In this document: piece after piece, positions 10,241 through 20,243 of the stretch | Numbering within the stretch: the stretch's first letter is position 1 | How the letters are laid out: every line of letters begins with the position of its first letter | Assembly: GCA_039105265.1 (NCBI GenBank) | Contig: JAPFFF010000008.1 | Span: 3,472,001-3,536,000, forward strand | Origin: Tritrichomonas musculus | Lineage: Eukaryota; Parabasalia; Tritrichomonadida; Tritrichomonadidae | DNA: 64,000 bases | Direction: 5' to 3' | Position numbers and translations under genes: made by a program | The notes under the pieces: model-generated | What the model was told of the DNA's origin: nothing | Database searches by the model: none | The model's input: the letters and a program-made list of their open reading frames with translations, nothing else

Positions 10241-10720
10241 ATTTTTCATAAAATATAATCCTTTTCGTTGTTTTTTGAATTAAATAATAAGTCATGCATT
10301 ATTTTATTAAAAATTCAGCTTGTTACGTTTTGCGATTTTTATTTTATCTAAGTGTGAAATTTAGAGATGATATATATATTTCTTTTTAATCAAAAAAAAA
10401 AAAAAATTAAAAAAATAGATTGATATTGGGTAGATGTATTATGAGTAATTAAAAGTATTTATTATGCAATATTAAAAGATGTTGATTTCGAAAAGATGAA
10501 TTATAATAAAAAAATTGTAATGAATGTTTTGTGAAAATTTAACTTGATAGAGAAAGCATCGTTGTTAAAGAATGCATTATGGCTTTCATACTTTTTTGGT
10601 TATTCAGTTGAAAGATTGATTTTCATTAATTGTGAAAAATATATTCGATGATTAATACGATGAATAAAAAAATAAAATAAAAAGTGGGATTTGAAACTTG
10701 TTTTAACTTTTATTTTGAAT
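10241..10720. other. Convergent 3' spacer
   Basis: 480 AT-rich bases between two convergent genes. There are runs of A near 10,394-10,406 but no open frame or repeat that I can support. Confidence 0.5.
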
Positions 10721-11827
10721 TTAACAACTTAACTGAGACAAAGGGGAAAGTATCATCCTAGGGATGTCTTTTTCCTCCGTCTGGTGGTTTAAGAGTGTTG
10801 TGATATCAAACATAAACTGAGGTTGCTCTTCTTTTTGTTCATTTGATTGTAATAAAGAAGGTGGCTGAGGATCAACCTCTTCTGTTGAAAACAGAGGAGG
10901 TGCCTTAATAGGCAAAGATCCAACAGACGATCGAGTAGAGTAAGATTTCATATGTCTAGATGTGTTTGGATTCCTATTTGGATTAATTTGCATGCTTGGT
11001 TGATAATACTGTTGTTGCTGAGAAACGACCATAGGAGATTGTTGAAGAGATGGAAATTGCATTTGAGAAGTATAGCCTTGCTGCAAAAACAAAGGCGATT
11101 GTTGTGAGTACGAAGATGGAGGAGGTCCAAAATTCGAAGGCAATGAAGAAGGAGCTGAATGGCAATAATGTGATTTATGTGAAAGTAGAGTAGGTTGTGA
11201 AACTGGAGGAGGAGGAGGAGATACAGGAGAAGATGGAGTAGATGAACTATTTGTTTCTGGAGTGGGATCTGCATTAAGTGGGGTTGCTATTTCTACTTTA
11301 ATATTTGGAATAAATGATAGTTGAGAGTTTTCACTGGCTCGACGAACGCACCATTGCCTTGCCGTTAGTAAATGGGATGGAATTCCTGGTAATATCTGCG
11401 AAAAAAGAGTCAATATATCATGCGGAGGACGGCAAACATTATATCCTAGCTTTTGGAAGCAGCCATTCATGCAGGACTTGGACCTATACATTAATTTTTT
11501 CATTTTGCCAGTATTAATAAGGAAAGAGTTCAAGCCAAATTCAATACCACAAAGCATCCCCCTTAACGCATCGTAAGAATCACCTCTGCAGACAAAAGCG
11601 TGTATCATGCTAAGATGTTTTATGAACGTGGTCATCCCTAAATTCCTCTTATTCCTATCATCCGCGTATGCAAACATGTTAACCAAATGGAAATATTCGA
11701 TCTGGTTGGAAATAGGAAGTTTATAAAGAAGAGGATCCGGGTAACCTGTTGAAGGGTTGACTCTTTGAGGCGGCATTACATCAACTTGGTTTGATTGCAT
11801 TGCTGAAGGAAATTGTTCGATGTACAT
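10721..11827 (-). CDS. IBD-family transcription initiator-binding protein
   Basis: 368 residues. Residues ~15-170 match my knowledge of the trichomonad initiator-binding domain (IBD, first described in IBP39). The diagnostic stretch is a YRSKSCMNGCFQKLGY segment (residues ~113-128) followed by a Trp-Cys-Val-Arg-Arg motif (~158-162). The rest is low-complexity and rich in Pro, Ser and Gln, with a PPPPP run and Gln tracts, as in activation regions. IBP39 binds the TCAYW initiator that replaces a TATA box in most trichomonad promoters, so a paralogue would be a sequence-specific nuclear regulator. The gene itself has a TCACA motif upstream of its ATG. The family is a strong taxonomic marker. Confidence 0.8.
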   Translation of the reverse strand: MYIEQFPSAMQSNQVDVMPPQRVNPSTGYPDPLLYKLPISNQIEYFHLVNMFAYADDRNKRNLGMTTFIKHLSMIHAFVCRGDSYDALRGMLCGIEFGLNSFLINTGKMKKLMYRSKSCMNGCFQKLGYNVCRPPHDILTLFSQILPGIPSHLLTARQWCVRRASENSQLSFIPNIKVEIATPLNADPTPETNSSSTPSSPVSPPPPPVSQPTLLSHKSHYCHSAPSSLPSNFGPPPSSYSQQSPLFLQQGYTSQMQFPSLQQSPMVVSQQQQYYQPSMQINPNRNPNTSRHMKSYSTRSSVGSLPIKAPPLFSTEEVDPQPPSLLQSNEQKEEQPQFMFDITTLLNHQTEEKDIPRMILSPLSQLSC

Positions 11828-11844
11828 TTTGTTAGTTGTATTTC

Positions 11845-11849
11845 TGTGA
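11845..11849 (-). promoter_or_regulatory. Initiator-like TCACA of the IBD gene
   Basis: On the minus strand the bases read TCACA (TCAYW consensus), 18-22 bases before the start codon of the IBD-family gene. The overlapping TCATC fits less well. A short motif, supported mainly by its position. Confidence 0.4.
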
Positions 11850-13092
11850 TGAATAAATTCAAGTTATTTTTATGAATTAAATTTGAATCAATTTTTAATT
11901 TATCCTAAATTTTACCATTGACGATCTTCTTTTCTGAAATTATTTATAATTCAGAGTTTGAAAATCTTAGGAATTCAAAATATAATATTTGGTCAGTTTT
12001 ATTTTCAATCAATTTTGAATCATTTAAAGATTTTAAAAATTCAAATTTGCAGAGAAATTGAAAGAAAACGTAAAACTTAAGGCTATTCACATTTTGAAAT
12101 TTTCTGTAAATAATTGAAAATCTGTTCATATCCATTTTTTATAAATCTCCAAATAATCATCTATAGTAATTTTATTTTTTATTAAAAAAAAAAACAAAAA
12201 AGACGAAAATCTTATACAATACAATTTTTTTTTTTGATTAAATAAATCATTCATAACTTTTTGAAATAATTGAATATATTGAAAAAAAAATTGACATAAA
12301 AATTATACCTTTAAAATGTTTTGTTATTTAGCTCATTAATATAAATGAAAAAATAAAAAATACAAAATGACCATTTATTTTGAAAATATTTATATTGATT
12401 ATTTAATCTTCTTTGAAAATTTACAAAGAGCCAATTCAAATTTCATATAAAATATAAAATAATAGTTTTTGATTGCGTTAGTTAACATCGTCGTAACGAG
12501 ATTTGAAAATTTTATTTTGCAAATATATCAATATAAAATTATCAAAAAAAAACTTTTTTTGTGAAATTAAAAGATATATACTTATAATATTTGTGAAAAG
12601 TATGTAAATTCTTTTATTAAAAAAAGTTTAAAAAAAAAAAATACTTATTTATAGTGTTATTTCATTTTTTAAGGAAAATATTGGTATAAATATGTACTGA
12701 TATTACTTCATGAAGTATATTTAAATTTATCGGACGGTTAGAAAAACGTATTTATCGATACTCATCATTCATCGGACGGTTTTTTATCGATATTATCGGA
12801 TTATCGATAAACATCCGATGACCAATAAAACGGTTTATCGATAATCATCTCTGGCATTATTTAAAAATTAGTAAAAATTGCATTTCAGCTGCTTTTATTG
12901 CTTGGATAAAATGGTTAACAAATTTGGCAAAATGATTGTTAACGAAGTAAAAAAAAAAAATATTACGAATTGTAGGGAGAGGAGGGTAAACAATTGGAAT
13001 TAAAATTTGGAACTGGTTTTTAGCGGTTAGGAACTGGGTTTTTTGTATACTTTATAACGAAAGCAGAAATATGGAATGAGTATCTCCTTCTA
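11850..13092. other. AT-rich intergenic desert
   Basis: About 1.2 kb with many homopolymer runs. No coding frame is credible. It holds the palindromic cluster listed separately at 12,728-12,848 and ends at the MITE that starts at 13,093. Confidence 0.5.
12728..12848. repeat. Cluster of ATCGGACGGTT and TATCGATA palindromic repeats
   Basis: Two copies of ATCGGACGGTT (about 12,729 and 12,771) are interleaved with four copies of the self-complementary TATCGATA and with an inverted partner ATCCGATGA. The two halves of the cluster can pair imperfectly with each other. GC content and word structure stand out sharply from the surrounding AT desert. It could be the terminus of a decayed transposon or a protein-binding array. 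Confidence 0.55.
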
Positions 13093-13815
13093 AACTGTTT
13101 CCAATCTGACGGGAACAAAAATTGAATTGAATAAAAAACACGTTATTTACAAAATAATTCTATTCATAAATGTTTTTACAAATGTTGTAAAGTATTCATT
13201 TTGTTCTTGTCAGATCGAAAAAAACGAGTTTTTAAAAAATTTAAATTTTATTAATAGAATTAACAAATTTATGAGATTTTTTTCATCAGTTCTCCATACA
13301 CATATGCTATAAAATATCTATAATGTGTAAATATATATATATTGACATTATTAATGTATATGATAATTGATAGTAGAACGAATAAAAAATATATATGAAA
13401 GTTCTCGTATCTTTTTTTGATGCACCACTTTTTTTTTTTTTTATGATTACATTCTTTTTTGGAAAAAATGCATATTATTAAGTTATAATAAGATTATTGA
13501 TATCGCGTTGTATAAATATTGCTAATAATAACAAGAGTATTTTATTTTGGTATGCATATTTTGCAAATTCCTGAAATGATAATTTGAAAATAAACTTTAT
13601 AATTAGCTTGGAAACAACATTCGAGATTTATTGGATCTTTGGACTAATAAAATTGCTGGTTCATCCTTTTTTGACGATGAATTTGGGTCATTGGATCTAA
13701 ATTTATATATTTGATGGTGGATCTTAAATTATTCAATTTTTAAAATTTTGGCTTTCTTTTCAAAAAGTTAATATAAAACACAAAAAGTTATGTTCCAGTC
13801 AGATTGAAAACAGTT
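13093..13815. mobile_element. MITE with 25-bp terminal inverted repeats and TA target duplication
   Basis: The left end reads AACTGTTTCCAATCTGACG and the right end is its inverted copy, AACTGTTTTCAATCTGACT, followed by GGAAC on both arms: about 25 bases with two mismatches. Both ends are flanked by TA (13,091-13,092 and 13,816-13,817), as in the Tc1/mariner superfamily. The 723-bp interior has no credible transposase, so it is non-autonomous. It ends 84 bases before the start codon of the cyclin-like gene, so it sits in that gene's promoter region. Confidence 0.75.
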
Positions 13816-13899
13816 TAATTAAAACTATTTGAAAGCCTATATAAAATTATTTCATATGGTTTGTTTAGTATTTTCACCTTTGATTTTTTAACATTTTTC

Positions 13900-14580
13900 A
13901 TGCAATATCCTCAAAAAGAAGATCTAGTTGATACAAATGCAACAGGATCGCATGAAGAATTTTGGGTATTTTCACAGGTTTCTCAATGGGGCAAGTCTTG
14001 GATATACTCGAACCCTGAACATCTTAATAAAGTCAGATCAATTGTTATTCAAGTCCGAAAAATTGGGTTAAGTAATAATTATACGGCTAGAATGGTTCAT
14101 TATGCTCAGATGCTTATTTGGCGTTACTATCTCAAAGTTCGGGATGACGATTCAATGATTGAAGCTGCATTTGAATGCGCTGCACAACTTCTTGAAATGC
14201 ACTCAAATCGTGATTTACAGATGCGCCAAGTCCAAGATCAATCCAAAAAAAACAGCGAGTTTAGACAGCAGTTTAAACTTGTTAAGTCATTAGATTTTAA
14301 TATTAGGATAAAGCATCCATCAGAATACTTATCGCTTTTCGTTACTAGCCAATTTAATGATAAGCAATTTCAATTAGCTGAGTGTATCATTTCTGATTCA
14401 TTCCTCTGCCCATGCTGCCTTCTTCATAAGCCTATTACTATTGCTGAAGGAGCTGCTGTCATGGCAGCTGGAATGACAAATATGCCAAGCGCAGCAATTC
14501 CAAGGAGTACCAAGTCTTTATCTTTTATCAAAGATATGAAATTCTTTTATCGGCAAGCAAATTCAACACCAACAGGTTAA
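13900..14580 (+). CDS. Cyclin-like protein
   Basis: 226 residues from the ATG at 13,900. The frame is open upstream to a TTG, but the first ATG gives MQYPQKEDL, which I prefer. The protein has the two-part cyclin fold: a first helical bundle with YTARMVHYAQMLIWRYY and an AAFECAAQLLEMHSN segment (the usual place of A-C-L-x-L-A-x-K in cyclin boxes), then a loop to LVKSLDFNIRIKHPSEYL, which matches the cyclin-box start of the second half (E-x-x-L-L-x-x-L-x-F-x-x-x-x-x-P). The pattern is closest to transcription-type cyclins (C, K, L, H). A kinase partner is expected but not identified. A MITE lies immediately upstream. Confidence 0.72.
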   Translation: MQYPQKEDLVDTNATGSHEEFWVFSQVSQWGKSWIYSNPEHLNKVRSIVIQVRKIGLSNNYTARMVHYAQMLIWRYYLKVRDDDSMIEAAFECAAQLLEMHSNRDLQMRQVQDQSKKNSEFRQQFKLVKSLDFNIRIKHPSEYLSLFVTSQFNDKQFQLAECIISDSFLCPCCLLHKPITIAEGAAVMAAGMTNMPSAAIPRSTKSLSFIKDMKFFYRQANSTPTG

Positions 14581-15071
14581 TTATATGTGTTAGTTGTTAA
14601 AAATTTTTTTTCTCCTATATGTTATATAAATAAATTATGCTATATATAAATTTTGCCATTATTATTTATTCACAACTTTTACTTTATGCTTTGCAATCTT
14701 TTAATATATCATTGTTTGATATATATTAATATGCGTACATATTCATTTATGTTTTTTCTCAAATAAAGACAGAATAATGCATTTTTTTCTTATTAAAAAG
14801 TATTATACTTGCTATAGATGTCATATTTTTGTGGTAATTTTTAATTCTTTTGTGTAACAAATAAGATTAATAATAATCTTTATAATGCAAATCATCATAA
14901 AAATATATAAGCCAAATTCCCGATTAAACCAGATAATTTTGTAAATATATTTGGATCTTGTGTTTTTAGGTATACTTCTATAATTTTTTTTGTATGACCA
15001 AAATTGAATTCTCATTGATACAAAATTTTCTGAAAATCATCATAAAATAGCAATTCTGTGAAATTCAACAA
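14581..15071. other. Spacer without a gene
   Basis: 491 AT-rich bases between two rightward genes, with no supported open frame or repeat. TCAAC occurs at 15,065-15,069, three bases before the next ATG; it departs from TCAYW by one base. Confidence 0.45.
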
Positions 15072-17705
15072 ATGAATGTTCCAAATCTACCTTCTCATAA
15101 AACCATTCTTCTTCATACCCGAAGAGGTAACGTGATACGTCTTTCTCGCGAGCAATATCTTCGAGATGATATTGAATGCCAAATTCCTGATCCTTCCGAA
15201 GCACAATATGTTTTGGTCCTTGACTCCGAAACAATACTTAATCAAATCGACTCATTTCAAAACGAATTTATAATCAATGTAATTATTCTTGAAACTTCTT
15301 ACGATATGATACAAGCTAAATCAAGAGCAAAACAAGCTCAATTAAATAAGATTTTGCGTACACCCGAAAAAAAGTTTTCCGTTTTTGCAAACGAACATTT
15401 TCGCCGAACTTATGTTGAACAAACCAAAGACATGACTACTCAACGTCATCATGAACTCAGTATTATTAAAGCCCTTCAATTTCTAGGTTTTGAATCGAAA
15501 TCAGTTCCAATTATTTATTTAACTAATACTGAAGAAGATATGAAACGTTTTCAACAAATTGCAGAACAGTATAAAAACGAAGAGCTTTTCCCTAATTCTA
15601 GATTTCAAATTGATACAATCCATCATTGGGCTGAAGATAAGCGTGGTTTACCTGAATTATTATCATTACCAAATATTAATTCAGAAGAAGATATATATCC
15701 TCCTCATCTTCCTATTCTTGAGGTTCAAAAGCTTGTAGATAAAGGTGAAGCCTTTATCGGCATATTTAGTTTATCTCAATTTTCTCGCGAAGAAGCTACT
15801 GTTCGAACTCAAAAAAACGGTGAAATTATTATACGTTCAAAAATAAACCAAAATCGTGCAATTGAAGGTGATACCGTTGCAATTCAATTACTTCCTGAAT
15901 CAGAATATATAACATTTGAAAACAAAAAATTTGCAACTGGCAAAGTTATTGCAATTTTGAAATCGCAGCCACGTGTTATCTGTGGAACGATACAAGAACC
16001 ACCCACAATTACAAATGATTGGCAACACGTTATTGTTGTTCCAATGGATAGCTCACTTCCTAAAATCCGTATACGAACACGCCAAGTTAAGCAACTTCTT
16101 GGCCTTCGTGTGCAAGTTGCAATTGATAGTTGGAATGCAAATTCAAGATATCCAAATGGTCATTACATATCAACAATCGGAACATCAGGAGATATTCATA
16201 CCGAAAGCGAAGTAATTCTTTTAACACATCAAATTCCACATCAAAATTTCCCACCAGCAGTTATCGAATGCTTACCACCAGAAGATTATTCGCCAACAGA
16301 AGAAGAAATTTCAAAAAGAAGAGATTTACGAGATAGACTTGTTTGCTCAATCGATCCACCAGGATGTGTTGATATCGATGATGCTTTGCATTATAAAGAT
16401 CTTTCACCAACTGAATGTGAAGTTGGCATACATATAGCAGATGTTTCTTACTTTGTTCGTGAAGGAACTGCAATTGATTTAGAAGCACGAGAACGTGGAA
16501 CTACAGTATATTTAACAGAGAAAAGGATTAATATGCTTCCTGAACTATTATCAGAAAATCTTTGCTCATTAATGGGAAATGTCGAACGTTTCGCGTTTTC
16601 TGTAGTTGCTACACTTGACAAGGAGACAGCAGAAACGAAGAATGTTTGGTTTGGACGAACAATCATTCGAAATCGAGATGCAATGTCATACAATAAAGCT
16701 CAAGAAATGGTAGATGATCCTGATGATCATAGTGAAATGGCTGAAGGAATCAGGCAGCTTCTCCGATTATCAAAAATAATGAAACAAAAAAGATTCGATG
16801 CAGGTGCTCTTAAACTTTCATCCCCACAACTTCACTTTGTCCTTGACTCTGAGACACAAGAGCCTAAAATTGGTGAAATTTACCAATTGCGAGAAGTAAA
16901 CTCGCTTGTTGAAGAATTCATGCTTTATGCAAATATTGAAGTGGCAAAACGTATTTATCAAGAATTTCCACAATCAGCTTTATTAAGACGTCACGAAGCT
17001 CCACTCGCAGCCAGATTTGAATTCATTAATAATGCTCTGAAAAGATTTAATGTACAAATTGATCCTGAATCTAATAAATTGCTTAATGAAACTCTTGAAG
17101 CAGTTAAAAGGAAAGATGCCTCACTTGATGATATTGTACGTATAATGACAACTAGATGCATGCAACTTGCAAAATATTTCGCATCAGGAACTCAAAATTA
17201 TGAAAACTTTAGACATTTTGGTTTAGCAATGCCAATTTATACTCATTTTACATCTCCAATTCGTAGATATGCTGATCTTATCGTTCACAGGCAGTTAGCA
17301 ATTGCATGTGGAGAAGAGAAGCCAACTGAAATGCTTCAATCTAAATCAATAATGAGTGCAATTTCTGATAATTTGAACTTTAGACATAGAATGGCTCAAG
17401 AAGCAGGACGAGACTCAGCACAATTATTCACAATGGAACTTCTTAGAAAGACACCAAATAAGATCGAAAATGGAAAAGTAATTCGTATAAAGCCAACTGT
17501 ATTTGTTATATTGCTTGAGCAATATGGTGTTGAAGGACATGTTCATGTCGAAGGAGAGGATTGGAGCTACGATGAAAATGAAGAAAAATTGCAGAAAGGC
17601 GATTTCATAATTAGGATCTTTGATAGTGTGGAAGTAAGAGTTAACGTAACACCAATGAATATGCATGGAAGAAGTAGGCTTGATTTACAACTTGTTGAAA
17701 AGTGA
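15072..17705 (+). CDS. DIS3: DIS3/Rrp44, exosome 3'-5' exoribonuclease with a degenerate PIN domain
   Basis: 877 residues, in the DIS3 layout: PIN domain (~45-190), two cold-shock domains (~215-380), RNB catalytic domain (~395-730) and C-terminal S1 domain (~797-877). The RNB centre DPPGCVDIDD supplies aspartates D428, D434, D436 and D437, and the TSPIRRYADLIVHRQL motif follows, so the hydrolytic 3'-5' exonuclease should be active. The PIN domain keeps the family frame (NVIILET, FANEHFRRTYVEQ) and the first acidic residue D51. The positions that align with the other three catalytic acids of yeast Rrp44 (E120, D171, D198) appear to be M79, H127 and T153, so the endonuclease is probably dead. 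DIS3 is the main catalytic subunit of the RNA exosome. Confidence 0.9.
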   Translation: MNVPNLPSHKTILLHTRRGNVIRLSREQYLRDDIECQIPDPSEAQYVLVLDSETILNQIDSFQNEFIINVIILETSYDMIQAKSRAKQAQLNKILRTPEKKFSVFANEHFRRTYVEQTKDMTTQRHHELSIIKALQFLGFESKSVPIIYLTNTEEDMKRFQQIAEQYKNEELFPNSRFQIDTIHHWAEDKRGLPELLSLPNINSEEDIYPPHLPILEVQKLVDKGEAFIGIFSLSQFSREEATVRTQKNGEIIIRSKINQNRAIEGDTVAIQLLPESEYITFENKKFATGKVIAILKSQPRVICGTIQEPPTITNDWQHVIVVPMDSSLPKIRIRTRQVKQLLGLRVQVAIDSWNANSRYPNGHYISTIGTSGDIHTESEVILLTHQIPHQNFPPAVIECLPPEDYSPTEEEISKRRDLRDRLVCSIDPPGCVDIDDALHYKDLSPTECEVGIHIADVSYFVREGTAIDLEARERGTTVYLTEKRINMLPELLSENLCSLMGNVERFAFSVVATLDKETAETKNVWFGRTIIRNRDAMSYNKAQEMVDDPDDHSEMAEGIRQLLRLSKIMKQKRFDAGALKLSSPQLHFVLDSETQEPKIGEIYQLREVNSLVEEFMLYANIEVAKRIYQEFPQSALLRRHEAPLAARFEFINNALKRFNVQIDPESNKLLNETLEAVKRKDASLDDIVRIMTTRCMQLAKYFASGTQNYENFRHFGLAMPIYTHFTSPIRRYADLIVHRQLAIACGEEKPTEMLQSKSIMSAISDNLNFRHRMAQEAGRDSAQLFTMELLRKTPNKIENGKVIRIKPTVFVILLEQYGVEGHVHVEGEDWSYDENEEKLQKGDFIIRIFDSVEVRVNVTPMNMHGRSRLDLQLVEK

Positions 17706-17787
17706 AATTATTGTTCTTCTTTTGTATACAAAATATTAAGTAAAAAAGTATTTAGAAAATGTAAAATTATTCTTGAAGATATCTATA
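17706..17787. other. 3' flank of DIS3
   Basis: Short AT-rich flank between the DIS3 stop codon and a mariner-type transposon remnant. Nothing else is visible. Confidence 0.4.
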
Positions 17788-18525
17788 GTGTTCCGAAAAA
17801 ATATTGATAAGAAATGAATTCAATAGTTAATCGTCGTTAACAAAAGTTATTTTATTTTTAAAATTTTTAATTTAAAAAGTTAAATTTCTTATCAATATTT
17901 TTTCGGCAATTGAAAAAGTTGATTTTTTATTAAAAATTAAAATTAAAATCTTACTTGATTGCCTTGCACTTCGAGGCATTGTTTCAATTTCTTTGGAAAA
18001 GAATCAATCAAAGAATTGTTTGTTGCTAAACTTAGATTATTCCATATAAAGAATAAAATTTGTGTTCAGGAAACATTTGCCATTTCAGCTCCAGGGATTT
18101 CAGGAAACATTATTGCTTTAACGTATATGAAATACTTGATTTCATTTGTTAATATTTGTGGTCGGCAAGGTTGTGTTTTTTCTGGTCTCCCTTCATCAAT
18201 CTATTTAGCTACTGCTTTGACGCAATTTAACGAAATACTTAATGCATCAGCTGTTTTGCTTTTATTAAAATTGTGCGATTGCAGAACCACTTGCGATTAA
18301 ATTATAGCGTTCGTTTGTATTTTTTGGTAAAGAAAACAAATAAATAAAAGGTCAAAAGATTGACCAACAATTGATTCATAAATTCATGAATAGGTCATTA
18401 AATTTGAATGAATTTGAAAGAAATTTTAAAATTCTCTCAAATTATTTTTAAATAAATTTTCTCAATTTTTTCAATGAAACATGAAAATTTCTCTCAAATT
18501 TCTTATCAATATTTTTTAGGACCAC
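17788..18525 (-). mobile_element. Decayed Tc1/mariner-type element, 28-bp TIRs, TA duplication
   Basis: The ends are GTGTTCCGAAAAAATATTG... and GTGGTCCTAAAAAATATTG..., 28-base inverted repeats with two differences, and each is flanked by TA (17,786-17,787 and 18,526-18,527). A third copy of the inner repeat lies at about 17,885-17,910. The minus strand between about 18,300 and 17,950 carries remains of a helix-turn-helix transposase N-terminus (TADALSISLNCVKAVAK, then IDEGRPEKTQPCRPQI) with several stops, and the catalytic part is missing. The element is therefore a deleted, inactive copy of 738 bp. Confidence 0.8.
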
Positions 18526-18638
18526 TATATATCTTTTTTTTATTTTTTATGAATAATCAATTTAAAAAGTGAAAAATTGAATGAAAATTGCTACAGCAAA
18601 ATTGGCCCTACCATTTGGAATTTTGATTTAGCTATATT

Positions 18639-19428
18639 AAGCTTGTAAAATATACCCAAATGTAAAAAAAAGACCTGGTCTTGGTGATTCTTTCTGGTCT
18701 TTTGGCGATTTTAATAAATCTTTTAAAAAGTTATTTCTTATGAATTATTAAATAAAATGATTAAATGATATTTGATTAAATAATAATTCAATTTACGAAT
18801 CAACATTCAATAAATTCAATGAATTTATTTAATTACTCGGCTATATATATTCATAAAAATATAAATACTATTAATATTTTAAATACATTTTATATCGGTA
18901 TATATTTAAAATATAAATGAAAAAAAATTATTTTCATTGAAAAAATGCTTTTATTGATTTTATTATATATTTATATCTTATTTTTTTTTTTTTTTATTTT
19001 ATATATGATATTTTGAAAGCTTTACAAATCACCATCGCCAAAAAAACCGTTTTGGTGATCTCCAAAATATATGTAAACTATTCAAAATTGAATGCTGTCG
19101 CCAAAAGCCCAAGACCTGGGCTTTTGGTGAAATCGGTTATTTGGCTTTTCATCGTCAATATAAATGAGCTTTTTATTAATATTTTATATGATATATTATA
19201 CAAATCATACAATTATTTTGTAATATTCAAAAAATAAAATTTTTTTACTGAGAAAATCTTATCGATTATTAATATGACTTTTGATAAAACTCATTTAATT
19301 CCTCTTTCAAATAATTCAATAGTTTATGACAATAATAAATATTAATAAAATTTATTTGACAATAATATGGTTACATTTGGTGATTTTTAAAACCCAAAAA
19401 ACGTTTATTTCACCAAATTTACAAGCTT
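18639..19428. mobile_element. MULE-like MITE with perfect 9-bp target duplication
   Basis: Terminal repeats AAGCTTGTAAA (18,639-18,649) and TTTACAAGCTT (19,418-19,428) are perfect inverses, and the identical 9-mer AGCTATATT flanks both ends (18,630-18,638 and 19,429-19,437). A 9-base duplication is typical of Mutator-like elements. The 790-bp interior has no transposase but holds repeated palindromic words: AGACCTGGTCTTGGTGATT, TTTTGGCGATT, ATCGCCAAAA and a CCCAAGACCTGGGCTT stretch. Perfect flanks suggest a fairly recent insertion. Confidence 0.82.
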
Positions 19429-19437
19429 AGCTATATT

Positions 19438-20226
19438 CTATAAGAAGATGTATATTATGTGAATATCAAGTTTATTTTAAGAGCTTGGCTTAGCATCTTT
19501 CGAAATGGAAAATGTATTCAAATTTTCTATAAGTAATCACAAAAAAAAAATTTCAGAGGTATTATTTTTTTTTTATTAGTAACTTTTTGAATATTCGGAG
19601 ATTATATTTTCAATGTAATAAAATAATCAATACAAATATTAAATTGATTATTTTCTCAATTATTAAAATATGATTATATATTTATTAAAAAGCAATTATA
19701 ATAAATGTATCCATTTATTTTTAAATAAATATTATATTATAAATAAATAAAAAATATAATTCATGAAACTCTTTTGTAACCCGAAATAACTTAGTCCTTG
19801 TACATCATCGCTAAAGTTAAAGGTGCTTTTATTTTGAGAAATTTATTTTTTTCTATCAAACTTTTTCAAGTATTTAATAGTTAAAAGACGTTAAAAAATT
19901 CTGGATAAATCATATTTAATAATAAAAGCAAACTATATTTGTTTTTATCTATTTTAACATGGAGAAGAAATTATATAATTTTGAATGATTTATTTATTAA
20001 TTGAATTTATTATTATCAAATATCTTTTTAATATATCTATAATAATTTTATTTTATAACATTTATATATAAATAATTTATAATATATATTTTATATGATA
20101 AAAATATAAGGATAAAACAATTTATATACGTATATTTATATTTTAATATAGCACGATTATTAAAATCAATTGATATATTCAATTTTTTAGATTTAGCGTT
20201 TTTTTTTACTTCACTCAAAAGTCACA
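19438..20226. other. AT-rich spacer upstream of rubrerythrin
   Basis: About 790 bases with no open frame and no inverted repeat that I can support. Only the promoter-proximal initiator, listed next, stands out. Confidence 0.45.
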
Positions 20227-20231
20227 TCATT
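20227..20231 (+). promoter_or_regulatory. Initiator-like TCATT of the rubrerythrin gene
   Basis: TCATT fits the trichomonad initiator TCAYW and lies 13 bases before the ATG, the usual distance. Another match, TCACT, lies slightly upstream at about 20,212. Confidence 0.5.
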
Positions 20232-20243
20232 AACATTCTAAAA

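Noticed and set aside
13127-13312. 61-residue frame inside the MITE
   Set aside because: Low-complexity chance frame between TIRs with no motif.
15065-15069. TCAAC as an alternative initiator before DIS3 and the caspase-like gene
   Set aside because: Only two occurrences, and it breaks the TCAYW consensus; not enough to claim a variant.
17959-18300. Plus-strand 113-residue frame
   Set aside because: It is antisense to the transposase remnant of the mariner-type element and has no protein-like features.
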